NCBI GenBank assembly: GCA_000620545.1 | Contig: JIBA01000015.1 | Coordinates: 310,001 to 374,000 of the forward strand | Direction of reading: 5' to 3' | DNA: 64,000 bases | Origin: Intrasporangiaceae bacterium URHB0013 | GTDB lineage: Bacteria > Actinomycetota > Actinomycetes > Actinomycetales > Dermatophilaceae | Shown: positions 25,157 to 33,255 of the stretch, piece after piece | How positions within the stretch are numbered: the first letter of the stretch is position 1 | Layout of the letters: each line of letters starts with the position of its first letter | The notes under the pieces: model-generated | The model's database searches: none | The model's input: the letters and a program-made list of their open reading frames with translations, nothing else | What the model was told of the DNA's origin: nothing | Position numbers and translations under genes: made by a program

Positions 25157-25747
25157 ATGACCTACGCACCTCCCTACACGCCTCACAAGCCTCAGCTCTC
25201 CCCTGACCGCGACCAGCTGCGTGCCAGCATCCCCGGCTGGGGCGCCGACCTCGACCCCGCCGATCGCCCGGCGGTCCCGCGAGAACGGTTCGATCCGTCC
25301 CTGACCGGCGCCCACTGGGAGTACCCGGACCAGCAGCCCGAGAAGTGGCCACGGGAACGCTCGGTCGAGCACACCCAGCTGACGCCGGTCTTCGGCACGA
25401 CCTGTCCGCCGAAGGGCCTCTCCGGCGCGATCCGCAAATACGCCTACGCGAAGTACAGCGAGGGCCAAGCCGCCCACTGGTTGCTCCTGATGGCCGGCGA
25501 TCGCGTGGACGAGCTCGAGAGCGCGATGCGGTCCTTCCTGACCCTTCGCCCGGACAACCCCATCACCCAGACCGGGGTGATTGCCGAGGTCAAACGCCAC
25601 GGGCTGCGCTCACGTCTGGGGCAGCACCGCGCGGACCTCAAGCACCAGTGGATGGATCCGATCATCGTCGGTGCGCCCTGGGCGGCTGCAGCGACTGGCG
25701 TCGCTGGGGCGTACAAGGTCGCCAAGAACGTGGCCGGTCGTCGCTAG
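25157..25747 (+). CDS. Conserved protein of unknown function in the dehydrogenase operon
   Basis: A 196-residue soluble protein. Its first 80 residues are Pro-rich and unstructured (YTPHKPQLSPDRDQLRASIPGWGADL; EYPDQQPEKWPRERSVEHTQLTPVFGTTCPPKGLSGAIRKYAY). The middle is helical (AAHWLLLMAGDRVDELESAMRS) and the end has a weak hydrophobic segment (GAPWAAAATGVAGAYKVA). I remember similar proteins beside zinc dehydrogenases, where FGTTCPPKGLSG is conserved, but no function is assigned. It starts 20 bases after the dehydrogenase stop with AGGAC upstream and precedes DUF1345. Confidence 0.75.
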   Translation: MTYAPPYTPHKPQLSPDRDQLRASIPGWGADLDPADRPAVPRERFDPSLTGAHWEYPDQQPEKWPRERSVEHTQLTPVFGTTCPPKGLSGAIRKYAYAKYSEGQAAHWLLLMAGDRVDELESAMRSFLTLRPDNPITQTGVIAEVKRHGLRSRLGQHRADLKHQWMDPIIVGAPWAAAATGVAGAYKVAKNVAGRR

Positions 25748-25754
25748 GCGACCC

Positions 25755-26426
25755 ATGAGCACCAGCAGAGCGAACCTCACGCGGCGCGCGTCCGGGCGCA
25801 TTCTCAGTGCCCGGCGCGCGCTGGCATGTCTGGCCGCCGGCGGCGTGGCGGGCATCCTGATCGGGTTGTTGTGGTCGCCCACCCTGTCGCCGTTGGCGGG
25901 CTGGCTGGTTGCCTCCGGCTGCGCCCTGACGTGGGTGTGGTCGATCGGCTGGCCGCAGAACGCAGAGGAGACCAAGCGGCTCGCCGAGGAGGAGAGTCGC
26001 TCCCGCTCCACGGACACCTGGGTGGTCCTCGCTTGCGTGGCCAGCCTTGCCGCGGTGGTGGTGGCCTTGGTGCAGTCGAGCGGCCAGAAGGACGCCACCG
26101 CCGTCACGGCTGTCCTGTTGGGTGCCATCGGCACGATCCTTGCCTGGGCCTTGGTGAACACCGTCTTCGCACTCAAGTACGCGCGCATGTACTACCTGGG
26201 CGAGCCCGATCGTGGCGGCATCGACTTCAAGGCCGAGCGGGTGCCCTGCTACGCCGACTTCGCCTACATGGCGTTCACCGTCGGGATGTCGTTCGCGGTG
26301 TCGGAGACCGAGCCCGACAGCACCGCCGCGCGCAAGGTGGTCCTCGGCCATGCCCTCCTCTCGTACGCCTTCGGCACCGGAGTGCTCGCTGTAGCCATCA
26401 ACCTGGTGACCAACCTCGGTCAGTGA
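25755..26426 (+). CDS. DUF1345 family membrane protein
   Basis: The 223-residue protein has five to six helices and the DUF1345 hallmarks GWLVASGCALTWVWSIGW, NTVFALKYARMYYLGEPDRGGIDF and YADFAYMAFTVGMSFAVSETE. The family is predicted to be a membrane protein, possibly transport-related; nothing is proven. It starts seven bases after the upstream stop, so it is the last gene of the three-gene dehydrogenase operon. A strong hairpin at 26511-26546 follows. Confidence 0.88.
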   Translation: MSTSRANLTRRASGRILSARRALACLAAGGVAGILIGLLWSPTLSPLAGWLVASGCALTWVWSIGWPQNAEETKRLAEEESRSRSTDTWVVLACVASLAAVVVALVQSSGQKDATAVTAVLLGAIGTILAWALVNTVFALKYARMYYLGEPDRGGIDFKAERVPCYADFAYMAFTVGMSFAVSETEPDSTAARKVVLGHALLSYAFGTGVLAVAINLVTNLGQ

Positions 26427-26510
26427 CGTTCGTATGCGACCTGGCTCAGTGGCGTTCCGCACGCGACGTGCCCATGCAGTCGCCGTCACCGCCGTCGGGT
26501 CTGGACGAAC

Positions 26511-26546
26511 GCATCTCCCTGCCGCTCGCGAGCGGCAGGGAGATGC
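26511..26546. terminator. Bidirectional hairpin terminator between convergent operons
   Basis: A perfect 16-bp stem, GCATCTCCCTGCCGCT (26511-26526) and its complement (26531-26546), closes a CGCG loop. It lies 84 bases after the DUF1345 stop and 24 bases after the stop of the convergent dehydrogenase, so it probably ends both transcripts. Confidence 0.75.
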
Positions 26547-26570
26547 GATGGCACCGGTCCGGCTGACTTC

Positions 26571-27746
26571 TCAGGCAGCCGGTCGGAACACCGCCCGGAC
26601 GCAGCCGTCCTCCTTCTCCTTGAACATCCGGTAGCCCTTCGGACCGTCGTCGAGCGGCATCACATGGGTGGCGAGGTGCTCGGTTCGCACCTCGTCGCGG
26701 CTCATGAGGTCAAGGATCTCCGGGATGTAGCGGTGACCGTGCTGCTGGGCGCCGCGCAGGGTCAGCGCCTTGTTCATCACCGCACCGAGCGGGAACTTGT
26801 CCACGAGGCCGCCGAACACCCCGAGCGTGAACACCGTCCCGCCCTTGCGACAGGCGTAGATCGCCTCGCGCACCGCCGTGGGTCGGTCGGACTGCAGGCG
26901 CAGCTGCTGCTTGGCCTGGTCGTAGAGATGCTGCAGGCCCGGGGAGTGCGCCTCCATGCCCACGGCTTCGATGCAGACGTCCGGTCCGCGGCCACCCGTC
27001 ATCTCGCGCAGCTCGGCGGGGACGTCGACCTCCTCGTAGTCCAAGGTCTCCGCCCCGATGTGCGTGCGGACCTGCTGAAGCCGGTTGTCGTACCGGTCAA
27101 TGACGACGACCCGCTCCGCGCCCATGACCATGGCCGCGCGGGCGGCCATCTGGCCCACGCCGCCGGCTCCCCACACGGCGACCACGTCGCCCGGTCTCAC
27201 CCCGGCCTGGTGTGCGCCCGTCCACCCCGTGGGCGCCGCGTCGGAGGCGAACAGCGCTCGTTCGTCGGTGACGCCGTCAGGGATGGGGAAGGCGCCTTGG
27301 TCGGCATACGGCACCCGGATGTAGGGCGCGTGGCTGCCCGCCCAGCCGCCCATCGCGTGGGAGTACCCGTAGCACCCGCCGATGGACTGGCCCCACAGTG
27401 CCTCGGTGATCCCCGGGTTCGGGTTGCCGTTGTCGCACAGCGAGAAGAGCCCCTGCCGGCAGTACCAGCACTGTCCACAGCTGGTGAAGGAGACCACCAC
27501 CACCCGGTCGCCCACCTTGTGCTTCGTCACACCGCGGCCGACCTCGGCGACCCTGCCCATGAACTCGTGGCCGAGCACGTCGCCCGCGCGCATGGCCGGG
27601 ATGTAGCCCCCGACCAGGTGCAGGTCGGAGCCGCAGGTCGCGCTCAGCCCCACCTCGAGGATGATGTCGTGGTCGTTGACGATCGTGGGCTCGGGGACGT
27701 CCTCGACCCCGATCTCGTTGACGCCCCGCCACGTGACCGCCTTCAC
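26571..27746 (-). CDS. Zinc-dependent alcohol dehydrogenase, formaldehyde-dehydrogenase-like (second paralogue)
   Basis: A 391-residue zinc medium-chain dehydrogenase with TCGSDLHLVGG, GHEFMGRVAEVG, structural cysteines CGQCWYCRQGLFSLC and Rossmann motif VWGAGGVGQMAARAA. The region YDQAKQQLRLQSDRPTAVREAIYACRKGG is the long loop of this subgroup. GTG start at 27746 with GGGAGG eight bases upstream; it overlaps the preceding gene by four bases. It is the last gene of a four-gene minus-strand operon that begins with another dehydrogenase. The substrate is likely an aldehyde or alcohol. Confidence 0.92.
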   Translation of the reverse strand: MKAVTWRGVNEIGVEDVPEPTIVNDHDIILEVGLSATCGSDLHLVGGYIPAMRAGDVLGHEFMGRVAEVGRGVTKHKVGDRVVVVSFTSCGQCWYCRQGLFSLCDNGNPNPGITEALWGQSIGGCYGYSHAMGGWAGSHAPYIRVPYADQGAFPIPDGVTDERALFASDAAPTGWTGAHQAGVRPGDVVAVWGAGGVGQMAARAAMVMGAERVVVIDRYDNRLQQVRTHIGAETLDYEEVDVPAELREMTGGRGPDVCIEAVGMEAHSPGLQHLYDQAKQQLRLQSDRPTAVREAIYACRKGGTVFTLGVFGGLVDKFPLGAVMNKALTLRGAQQHGHRYIPEILDLMSRDEVRTEHLATHVMPLDDGPKGYRMFKEKEDGCVRAVFRPAA

Positions 27747-28231
27747 CGCACACCTCCCTTGGGTGCGACCTTCGTCCACGCCTCGAGGAGCTTGCCAGGA
27801 GGCGTTGCCGGACGCTCGCCGTGGGGTGCGGGGTCCACCGCCAGCACCTCACCCACCTCGATGAGCTGCTTGGCGCGGTGCAGCGCGGACCGCAGGTCAG
27901 CCTGCGGGTCGCTGCCGCGCAGCCGGCTGGGCGCGGAGCCCGACGGCCTGTGGTCACGCAGCCTGGCCGCCAGCTCGGTGCCCTTGCCGTGGGGAGCCGG
28001 GCGGACGCGGACCTCGATCTCGTCACCGAGCTCCGCCAGGGGTGTGGGCAGGTCCCCGCTGTCGAGGGTGGACGGCTCACAGACCACCGTGACCGCCAGC
28101 CACCCGGACCCCGGCTGGCCGCCGACCACCGACCTGCGCGCCGACGGGTTGAAGGCCGAGCGCACCCGGTCGACGAGGCTTCCGGCAGCGTGGCGGGTGT
28201 GGGACGCCGTCCTACCCGTCTGCGTGGTCAT
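27743..28231 (-). CDS. Conserved protein of unknown function in the dehydrogenase/PfpI operon
   Basis: A 162-residue protein. Residues 40-100 (GSGWLAVTVVCEPSTLDSG...LAELGDEIEVRVRPAPHGKGTELAARL) look like a beta-rich segment of a START/SRPBCC-type polyketide cyclase fold. A helix follows: DLRSALHRAKQLIEVGEVLAVDP. The match is to a general pattern I remember, not a confirmed domain. GGGAGG precedes the ATG. It overlaps the neighbouring genes by four bases on both sides, so it is co-translated with PfpI and the second dehydrogenase. Confidence 0.72.
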   Translation of the reverse strand: MTTQTGRTASHTRHAAGSLVDRVRSAFNPSARRSVVGGQPGSGWLAVTVVCEPSTLDSGDLPTPLAELGDEIEVRVRPAPHGKGTELAARLRDHRPSGSAPSRLRGSDPQADLRSALHRAKQLIEVGEVLAVDPAPHGERPATPPGKLLEAWTKVAPKGGVR

Positions 28232-28815
28232 GCTCCACCACCTCCCGCCTCGGCGGGCACCGGCGCCTTGGCGAACTCCTGCACGATGCGCTCGCAGAAG
28301 GCCGGCAGGTCGTCCGGGGACCGGCTGGTGGTGATGTTGCCGTCGGTGACGACCTCCTCGTCGACCACCTGCGCCCCAGCGTTGCGCAAGTCGGTGCGCA
28401 CGCTGGGCCACGAGGTCAGCCGGCGACCGCGGGCCACGTCGGCCTCGACGAAGTTCCACGGGCCGTGGCAGATCGAGGCGACGGGCTTGCCGGACTCGAC
28501 GAACGCCCGGACGAACTGCACCGCGTCGGGTTCCATCCGGAGCTTGTCCGGGTTCACGGTGCCACCCGGCAGGAGCAGCGCCTCGTAGTCATCGATCGAC
28601 ACCGCGCCGACCTGTTGGTCGACGCTGAAGGTCCCGGCATCCTCGAGGTCGTGGTTGCGCGCCTGGATCTCGCCGCTGTTGATCGAGACGACGACGGTGT
28701 GGGCACCGGCGTCCTCCAGCGCCTGCCGCGGCTGCTCGAGCTCGACCCGCTCCACCCCGTCGGCCGCGAGGATGGCCACCCGTCGTCCGTTCAGCTCTCC
28801 CGCCATGTCACGCAC
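28228..28815 (-). CDS. DJ-1/PfpI family type 1 glutamine amidotransferase-like protein
   Basis: A 195-residue protein with the DJ-1/PfpI pattern: RRVAILAADGVERVELEQPRQALEDAGA, LLLPGGTVNPDKLR, and the nucleophile elbow VASICHGPWNFVEADVARG, whose Cys is followed by His. Relatives act as glyoxalase III, deglycase or chaperone. A partner role in aldehyde clearance fits the dehydrogenases on both sides. The GTG at 28815 has GGGAG eight bases upstream; an ATG at 28806 is the alternative. Overlaps both neighbours. Confidence 0.9.
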   Translation of the reverse strand: MRDMAGELNGRRVAILAADGVERVELEQPRQALEDAGAHTVVVSINSGEIQARNHDLEDAGTFSVDQQVGAVSIDDYEALLLPGGTVNPDKLRMEPDAVQFVRAFVESGKPVASICHGPWNFVEADVARGRRLTSWPSVRTDLRNAGAQVVDEEVVTDGNITTSRSPDDLPAFCERIVQEFAKAPVPAEAGGGGA

Positions 28816-29968
28816 CCGCTCCCGCCATCGCCGGGTGCAGGACGACCTTCGTCCAGCCGTCGTCGCGCTTGTCGAAGTGCTCGTAGGCCTCCGGCGCCTG
28901 CTCGAGAGGCAGCTCGTGGCTGACGATGAAGGACGGCTCGGCCTTGCCGGCGGCGATGAGGTCGCGCAGCTGCCGGTTGTACCTCTTGACCGGCGCCTGT
29001 CCGCTGCCGATGTGTTGTCCCCTGAACCAGAACATGCCGTAGTCGAAGGCGAGCTTGCCCTGCTTGGCGAGCTCGTCGTTGGCTCCCGGGTCCTGCGGGA
29101 CGAAGACGCCGACGTTGCCGATCTTCCCGGTGAAGCGGACCGAGGCGACCAGCCGGTTCATCGTCAGGTTGGCCTGCTCCGTGCCGTCGGGCTCGTGAGC
29201 CTGGTAGCCGACGCACTCGCAACCGTTGTCGGCGCCCAGACCCATCGTCTCGTCGAGGACGGCCTGCACCGGATCCACCTTCGAGTCATCGATGGCGATC
29301 GCACCGATGGACTCGGCCAGCCGCAGCCGGTCGGGGTGCCGGTCGACGACCATCACCTTGCTCGCTCCCCGGATGGTGGCGGAGAGGGCAGCCATCAGCC
29401 CGACCGGGCCGGCACCGTAGATGACAGTCTGGTCGCCGGGCTTCACGCCGGCCAGCTCGGTGGCGTGGTAGCCGGTCGGGAAGATGTCGGCGAGCATGAC
29501 GTAGTCGGTCTGGCGCTCCTCGGCGTCCTCCCCCAGCCGCAGGCAGTTGAAGTCGCCCCAGGGCACACGCAGGAGCTCGGCCTGTCCACCGCCGTACGGA
29601 CCCATGTCGGCGAAGCCGTATGCGGCGCCGGCCATCTTCGGGTCGGGCTGGGCGGTCAGGCAGTAGTTCGTGAGCTGCTGCTCACAGTTCTTGCAGTGCC
29701 CGCAGGAGATGTTGAACGGGAGGACGACGTAGTCACCCACCTTGACCTTGTCGACGCCGTCGCCGACCTCGACCACCTCACCCAGGTTCTCGTGGCCGAA
29801 CCAGCGGCCGGGCTCGAAATCGGTGCGGCCCTCGTACATGTGCAGGTCCGAGCCGCAGATGTTCGCCGACGTGATTCGGACCAGCACGTCCGTCGGTCGC
29901 TCGATCCGCGCGTCTGGCACGTCCTTGACGGCGACCTTCCGCGGGCCTTCGTACACCACTGCCTTCAT
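28808..29968 (-). CDS. Glutathione-independent formaldehyde-dehydrogenase-like zinc dehydrogenase (third paralogue)
   Basis: A 386-residue zinc dehydrogenase: ICGSDLHMYEGR, GHENLGEVVEVG, CGHCKNCEQQLTNYC and IYGAGPVGLMAALSA. The segment ADIFPTGYHATELAGVKPGDQ and the long C-terminal loop (FVPQDPGANDELAKQGKLAFDYGMFWFRGQ) match FdhA-type enzymes, which oxidise formaldehyde with NAD and no thiol. GGGAGG precedes the ATG at 29968. It leads a four-gene operon (dehydrogenase, PfpI, unknown, dehydrogenase). The 220 bases upstream hold no gene and should contain the promoter. Confidence 0.92.
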   Translation of the reverse strand: MKAVVYEGPRKVAVKDVPDARIERPTDVLVRITSANICGSDLHMYEGRTDFEPGRWFGHENLGEVVEVGDGVDKVKVGDYVVLPFNISCGHCKNCEQQLTNYCLTAQPDPKMAGAAYGFADMGPYGGGQAELLRVPWGDFNCLRLGEDAEERQTDYVMLADIFPTGYHATELAGVKPGDQTVIYGAGPVGLMAALSATIRGASKVMVVDRHPDRLRLAESIGAIAIDDSKVDPVQAVLDETMGLGADNGCECVGYQAHEPDGTEQANLTMNRLVASVRFTGKIGNVGVFVPQDPGANDELAKQGKLAFDYGMFWFRGQHIGSGQAPVKRYNRQLRDLIAAGKAEPSFIVSHELPLEQAPEAYEHFDKRDDGWTKVVLHPAMAGAGA

Positions 29969-30191
29969 GCTGCCTCCCTCATCACGGATGCGGCCCACCC
30001 GGCGTGGGCTCGCATCTTCGATTACACCGGCCAGGGATGAGGGTCGGTATCGGCAGAAATGCCCATGCGGCGGGCATCCTTCGCTCGTCGAGGCTCTGGC
30101 CGGTGGCGCACCGCCAGGACGGTGCACCACCAGAAGGGTGCGATGAGCGGGCGTCGTCGAGTGGCGCGATGCCTGAGCGACCACGCATCGT

Positions 30192-31190
30192 CTACGCGCG
30201 GTCGCGCGCGAGCCGGTTGCGCCGCTCCTCCTCACGCTTGGAGTACGCAGCCGCGCGGATGGCTTCGTCCGACTCCAGTCCGCTGCCCAGCGCTCCCCCG
30301 ACGGTCGCCACCGACGCCACGAACCACGCCAGCAGGAACAGGTCGCGGTAGCCGAGCGACGTCTGGACGTTCCGGCTCATCACGGCGGGGTCGAGGACGA
30401 ACAGCGCCCACACCAGGTTCAGGACATAGAGCGCGACGTAGCAGATGACCACCCCGGCGGTCAGGGTCAGCAGCGTCGACGTGTTGTAGAGACGCGATCT
30501 CTCGCGCGCTTCGGGGGAGTCGTCCTCCGGGCGGTCCCAGAGCTGGCCGTCGATCACGAGCCAACCGACGACGAGCGCGATCGAGGCGATCGTCGCAATG
30601 ACCAGTCGCCACAAGGACAACGACCCGGCCAGCAGCCACACGGTGGAGTTGACGGTCGCGATGCCGCCCGTCGTGAGTGCCGCGACGAGGGCTGACTTGA
30701 GCCCGGGCACCAGCAGCCACGGCCGGTTGGCGAGCACCATGCCCAGCAGCAGCCGCCAGCGGTCACTGTGGCGAGCCAGCGGCGCACGGCGATCGCGTCG
30801 CGAGCCGGCGTCCGCCATGCCGCTGATGAGCTCGGTCAGGGCGTGTCTGCTGCGTTCGTGCATGCGAAGGCCGCCCAGCGCGGGCAGCGACAGCACCGCC
30901 GCCTTTTCATGCGGGTCGGTCTCGGTCAGCAGGTATCGACCATCGCCGTCGCGAAGTGGAAGTTCGGTGAGTCCGACCACGAGGTCCCATTGATGTTCAT
31001 CAGCTTGCCCCGTCAACCGTGACAGTGCAGTGTCCACGTCCTCGGAAGCGAGCGTGAACGGCTCGCTGACCACCTCGACGTCCCAGACCTGCCGATCCTC
31101 ACCGTCCGGCGCGGCGAGGTCGTCAAACCGACGCGCAATCTCAGTGGGCTTGGCGGGATCGGCGACCAGGCCGATGCGAACCGGCTCCAT
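30192..31190 (-). CDS. Conserved four-helix membrane protein of unknown function
   Basis: The product (332 residues from the ATG at 31190) has a soluble N-terminal domain, VRIGLVADPAKPTEIARRFDDLA...WDLVVGLTELPLRDGDGRYLLTETDPHEKAAVLSLPALGG, and a C-terminal membrane half with about four to five helices (LANRPWLLVPGLKSALVAAL, LVIATIASIALVVGWLVI, LLTLTAGVVICYVALYVLNLVWALF, LFLLAWFVASVATVGGAL). I know the family only as an uncharacterised actinobacterial one. It is the last chromosomal gene left of the genomic island; its start lies about 150 bases from the island's left end. Confidence 0.78.
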   Translation of the reverse strand: MEPVRIGLVADPAKPTEIARRFDDLAAPDGEDRQVWDVEVVSEPFTLASEDVDTALSRLTGQADEHQWDLVVGLTELPLRDGDGRYLLTETDPHEKAAVLSLPALGGLRMHERSRHALTELISGMADAGSRRDRRAPLARHSDRWRLLLGMVLANRPWLLVPGLKSALVAALTTGGIATVNSTVWLLAGSLSLWRLVIATIASIALVVGWLVIDGQLWDRPEDDSPEARERSRLYNTSTLLTLTAGVVICYVALYVLNLVWALFVLDPAVMSRNVQTSLGYRDLFLLAWFVASVATVGGALGSGLESDEAIRAAAYSKREEERRNRLARDRA

Positions 31191-31341
31191 ACCGCCGAAG
31201 TACCCGCAGCGCTCGCGCAGAAACGTCCCCCGTGAACGTGGTGACACCGTGCACACGGAGCGGCAGGCAGAGAGTCGACGCGCTCACCGGCAGATCGAGT
31301 GATGATCAGCCTCGTGGCGGCAAGGTTGGCCACACCACAGC

Positions 31342-31385
31342 AGAAGAGCCTCTGACCGGCGTTTCCGCTGGTCAAAGGCCCTTCC
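31342..31385 (-). terminator. Original tRNA-Tyr terminator, now orphaned at the island left end
   Basis: An imperfect 16-bp stem (AGAAGAGCCTCTGACC with three mismatches to its partner, 12-base loop) directly precedes the repeated tRNA 3' end. It is a diverged copy of the perfect hairpin at 55056-55099. Before the island arrived this was presumably the terminator of the chromosomal tRNA-Tyr gene. Confidence 0.55.
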
Positions 31386-31439
31386 GAGCACTGGGTGGCA
31401 GGTGAAGGATTCGAACCTTCGTAGCTCTCGCGACGGATT
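31386..31439. repeat. attL: left direct repeat of the tRNA-Tyr island
   Basis: These 54 bases are identical to 55100-55153 and contain the 3' 44 bases of tRNA-Tyr (T arm, variable arm, anticodon-stem 3' strand). Immediately after 31439 the sequence departs from the tRNA. The similarity extends leftward through the terminator (39 of 45 bases at 31341-31385 match 55055-55099). This is the classic footprint of tyrosine-recombinase integration into a tRNA gene. Confidence 0.9.
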
Positions 31440-31506
31440 GACGGTCCCGACAAGGCGATCCGCCTGGGCAGCATTGCTGCACGCACCATTGAGGAATCCC
31501 CACGGA

Positions 31507-31520
31507 TTCCCCACAGACAC
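31507..31520. repeat. Left copy of island-end element TTCCCCACAGACAC
   Basis: This element is identical to 54992-55005 and in the same orientation. GAGCCG follows within 13 bases at both sites. It lies 68 bases inside attL, while the right copy lies 95 bases inside attR. The pair could be integrase arm-binding sites flanking the original attP. Confidence 0.5.
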
Positions 31521-31972
31521 TCGATTTGAGCCGCCAACTGTGGACGTCGGCCGACGCGAGCCACGAGCCCGATGCGTCCACTTGCCCGTCTCACCCTGGC
31601 CGGTTGTTGTCTACCGGATCCGCCGATGTGCGTGCCCCGCGCGACCCGGCCACTGACGCGCTCACCCGTACAGGCCCGCAGTCCGCACAGAGCTAGACAC
31701 GCGGATAGCGCAATTTCGACAGTTCTGGGGAACGTGGCAGACCGGAAACGCAAGAGCCGCGCAGATTTCGTCGCCACGGACACCCTCGTCCCGAGTGTTC
31801 CGCGCTTGCCGACGTCAACATCCGGCTCTCCGAGATGCCACGCGACCACAACGGTCACATGCACATTGTGAACGCGGGTTGCGAGCTGCCCCCCCCCCGA
31901 CCTAGGCACTCGCGAGGAAGTTCTTGTGGCCGTGCCGCACCGAATCTCGCCCGCCGCTCCGGCGGAGCAGCA

Positions 31973-32011
31973 ACCACCGCCCAGGCTTGGGTCTAGAACC
32001 TGGGCGGTGGT
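31973..32011. terminator. Strong hairpin at the island left end
   Basis: Perfect 13-bp arms ACCACCGCCCAGG (31973-31985) and CCTGGGCGGTGGT (31999-32011) enclose 13 bases. It lies 165 bases downstream of the secreted protein gene at 32176-32826 (minus strand) and could end that transcript, or insulate the island from chromosomal transcription. Confidence 0.5.
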
Positions 32012-32175
32012 CTGGTGCTGTTCTGCTTCATGTGCTGCTGGGCAGGACGAGGTGGAGTCTTCAGCCCTTGCTAGACAATGGAGCCCTAGGCCGCGGGTAG
32101 GTGTTCTCCGCCCCAATCTCGCCGTCCGGGTTTTGGATCACGTGTCGACCCCACGGTGAATCGGTGGATCGAGGC

Positions 32176-32826
32176 TTAGCTGTAGTCCTTCTCCGTGAAG
32201 GTGTGGCTGAAACCCACGACTGTGCCGTTCAATGAGTACGAGCCGCTGATCGTCGTCTGCAGTTCGACCCAATCGACCCTGCCGGACTCGTCTTGGGCCG
32301 TCGCGATGATTCCGCTGGTCCTGGCTATGACGTCGTTCTCGGCACTACACGCCTTGGCTCCCGCGCGGTTGATCGTCACGGTGACGGTGTCAGTGCTGGA
32401 GCTGTACCCGAAGTCCACTCCCGGACCATCCTTGGAAACGCTTCCCCCCAGGCTCCAAGATGACGACGTCTTGATCCCCGTCATGTGGATCCTGATCTTC
32501 TGGCTCACGCAGAAAGAACGGAAGTTGCTGCCCTTGATGATCCAGCTCTCGAAGGGGTAGTCGGACGAGGGGTAGCCGACGACTGCGCGGCGCCGCTCAT
32601 CATCGTTCAACGGGTCGTTCTGCGTGCACCAACGCACTCGGCCTGAGTGGTAGATCCAGGCGCTGCGGCCCGACTGCGCCCAATGCTGATCCCCGGTCAG
32701 GTAGCCGTCGCTGTGCTTGAAGTAGTCGTCGCCACAGCCGTCAGCCGCGTAGGCCGGTGCGGACATGAGCACAGACCCGGCGACGAGTGCCACGACCATG
32801 GCAGCCCTCTTTAAGGCTTTAAACAT
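32176..32826 (-). CDS. Secreted cysteine-containing protein of unknown function
   Basis: The 216-residue protein has a clear Sec signal (MFKALKRAAMVVALVAGSVL, cleavage after APAYA). The mature part has Cys residues near DGCGDDYF, VRWCTQNDPL, RSFCVSQ and KACSAEND that could form two disulfides. The C-terminal half is beta-rich with alternating Ser/Thr (TSSSWSLGGSVSK; YSSSTDTVTVTINRAG), like a secreted beta-sandwich. GGGGAAAGA precedes the ATG. Its lower GC content and less biased third codon positions than the flanks indicate recent acquisition. No family recognised. Confidence 0.82.
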   Translation of the reverse strand: MFKALKRAAMVVALVAGSVLMSAPAYAADGCGDDYFKHSDGYLTGDQHWAQSGRSAWIYHSGRVRWCTQNDPLNDDERRRAVVGYPSSDYPFESWIIKGSNFRSFCVSQKIRIHMTGIKTSSSWSLGGSVSKDGPGVDFGYSSSTDTVTVTINRAGAKACSAENDVIARTSGIIATAQDESGRVDWVELQTTISGSYSLNGTVVGFSHTFTEKDYS

Positions 32827-33255
32827 TCTTTCCCCTTTGCCCGAATATCCCCATCCCCTGATGAGGGTAGCCGGACGTTAGCAGAACAAAATTCCCACCG
32901 TGGTGCCAATCAGACACTCAGCCACCTGCTGGCTAAGCCGCGATCCACGGACAGCCTAGTTTGGTAAGCCGAATTCGCCGTGGGCCGCGGTGGTGGCTTG
33001 CGGGGCAGGTTTTCTCCGGACCTCGCTGTCTCGGTGTTCCAACGTCGGGCTGTTCGGTCAAGTGCTTCGCCCCCACTGGGCAACCCCGGAAAGGCAACGC
33101 GCGGGTCAGGGGCACAAGCGGCGACCCGCGGAGAGATACCCGCCGTAGTAAGACGGACGTCCGATTCTGACGCAAGCCGGGCGTGCATCGCTGACGCCTG
33201 CGTACAACCACAGCAGGCGTAGTGTCGAGTGCATCCGGACGAGAGGAACCGATCC
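32827..33255. other. Gene-free stretch in the island
   Basis: About 430 bases with open frames on both strands but no ribosome site or family match. An 8-bp hairpin (CGCGGGTC 33100-33107, GACCCGCG 33123-33130) is the only visible structure. Confidence 0.45.

Larger units (their letters stand above)
31440..32175. other. Gene-free left end of the island
   Basis: No coding region is supportable. Visible features are a 14-base element TTCCCCACAGACAC at 31507-31520 that recurs at the right end, a run of ten C at 31889-31898, and a strong hairpin at 31973-32011. Base composition is lower in GC than the flanks. Confidence 0.5.

Noticed and set aside
26664-28334. 556-codon open frame on the plus strand
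   Set aside because: Antisense to the second dehydrogenase and its upstream gene, both of which carry family motifs and ribosome sites.
31396-31439. tRNA-like sequence at the island left end
   Set aside because: Only the 3' half of tRNA-Tyr is present; bases after 31439 do not continue the anticodon loop or acceptor stem, so it cannot be a functional tRNA.
31889-31898. Run of ten C
   Set aside because: A homopolymer in non-coding DNA; possible phase-variation tract, but no reading frame crosses it.
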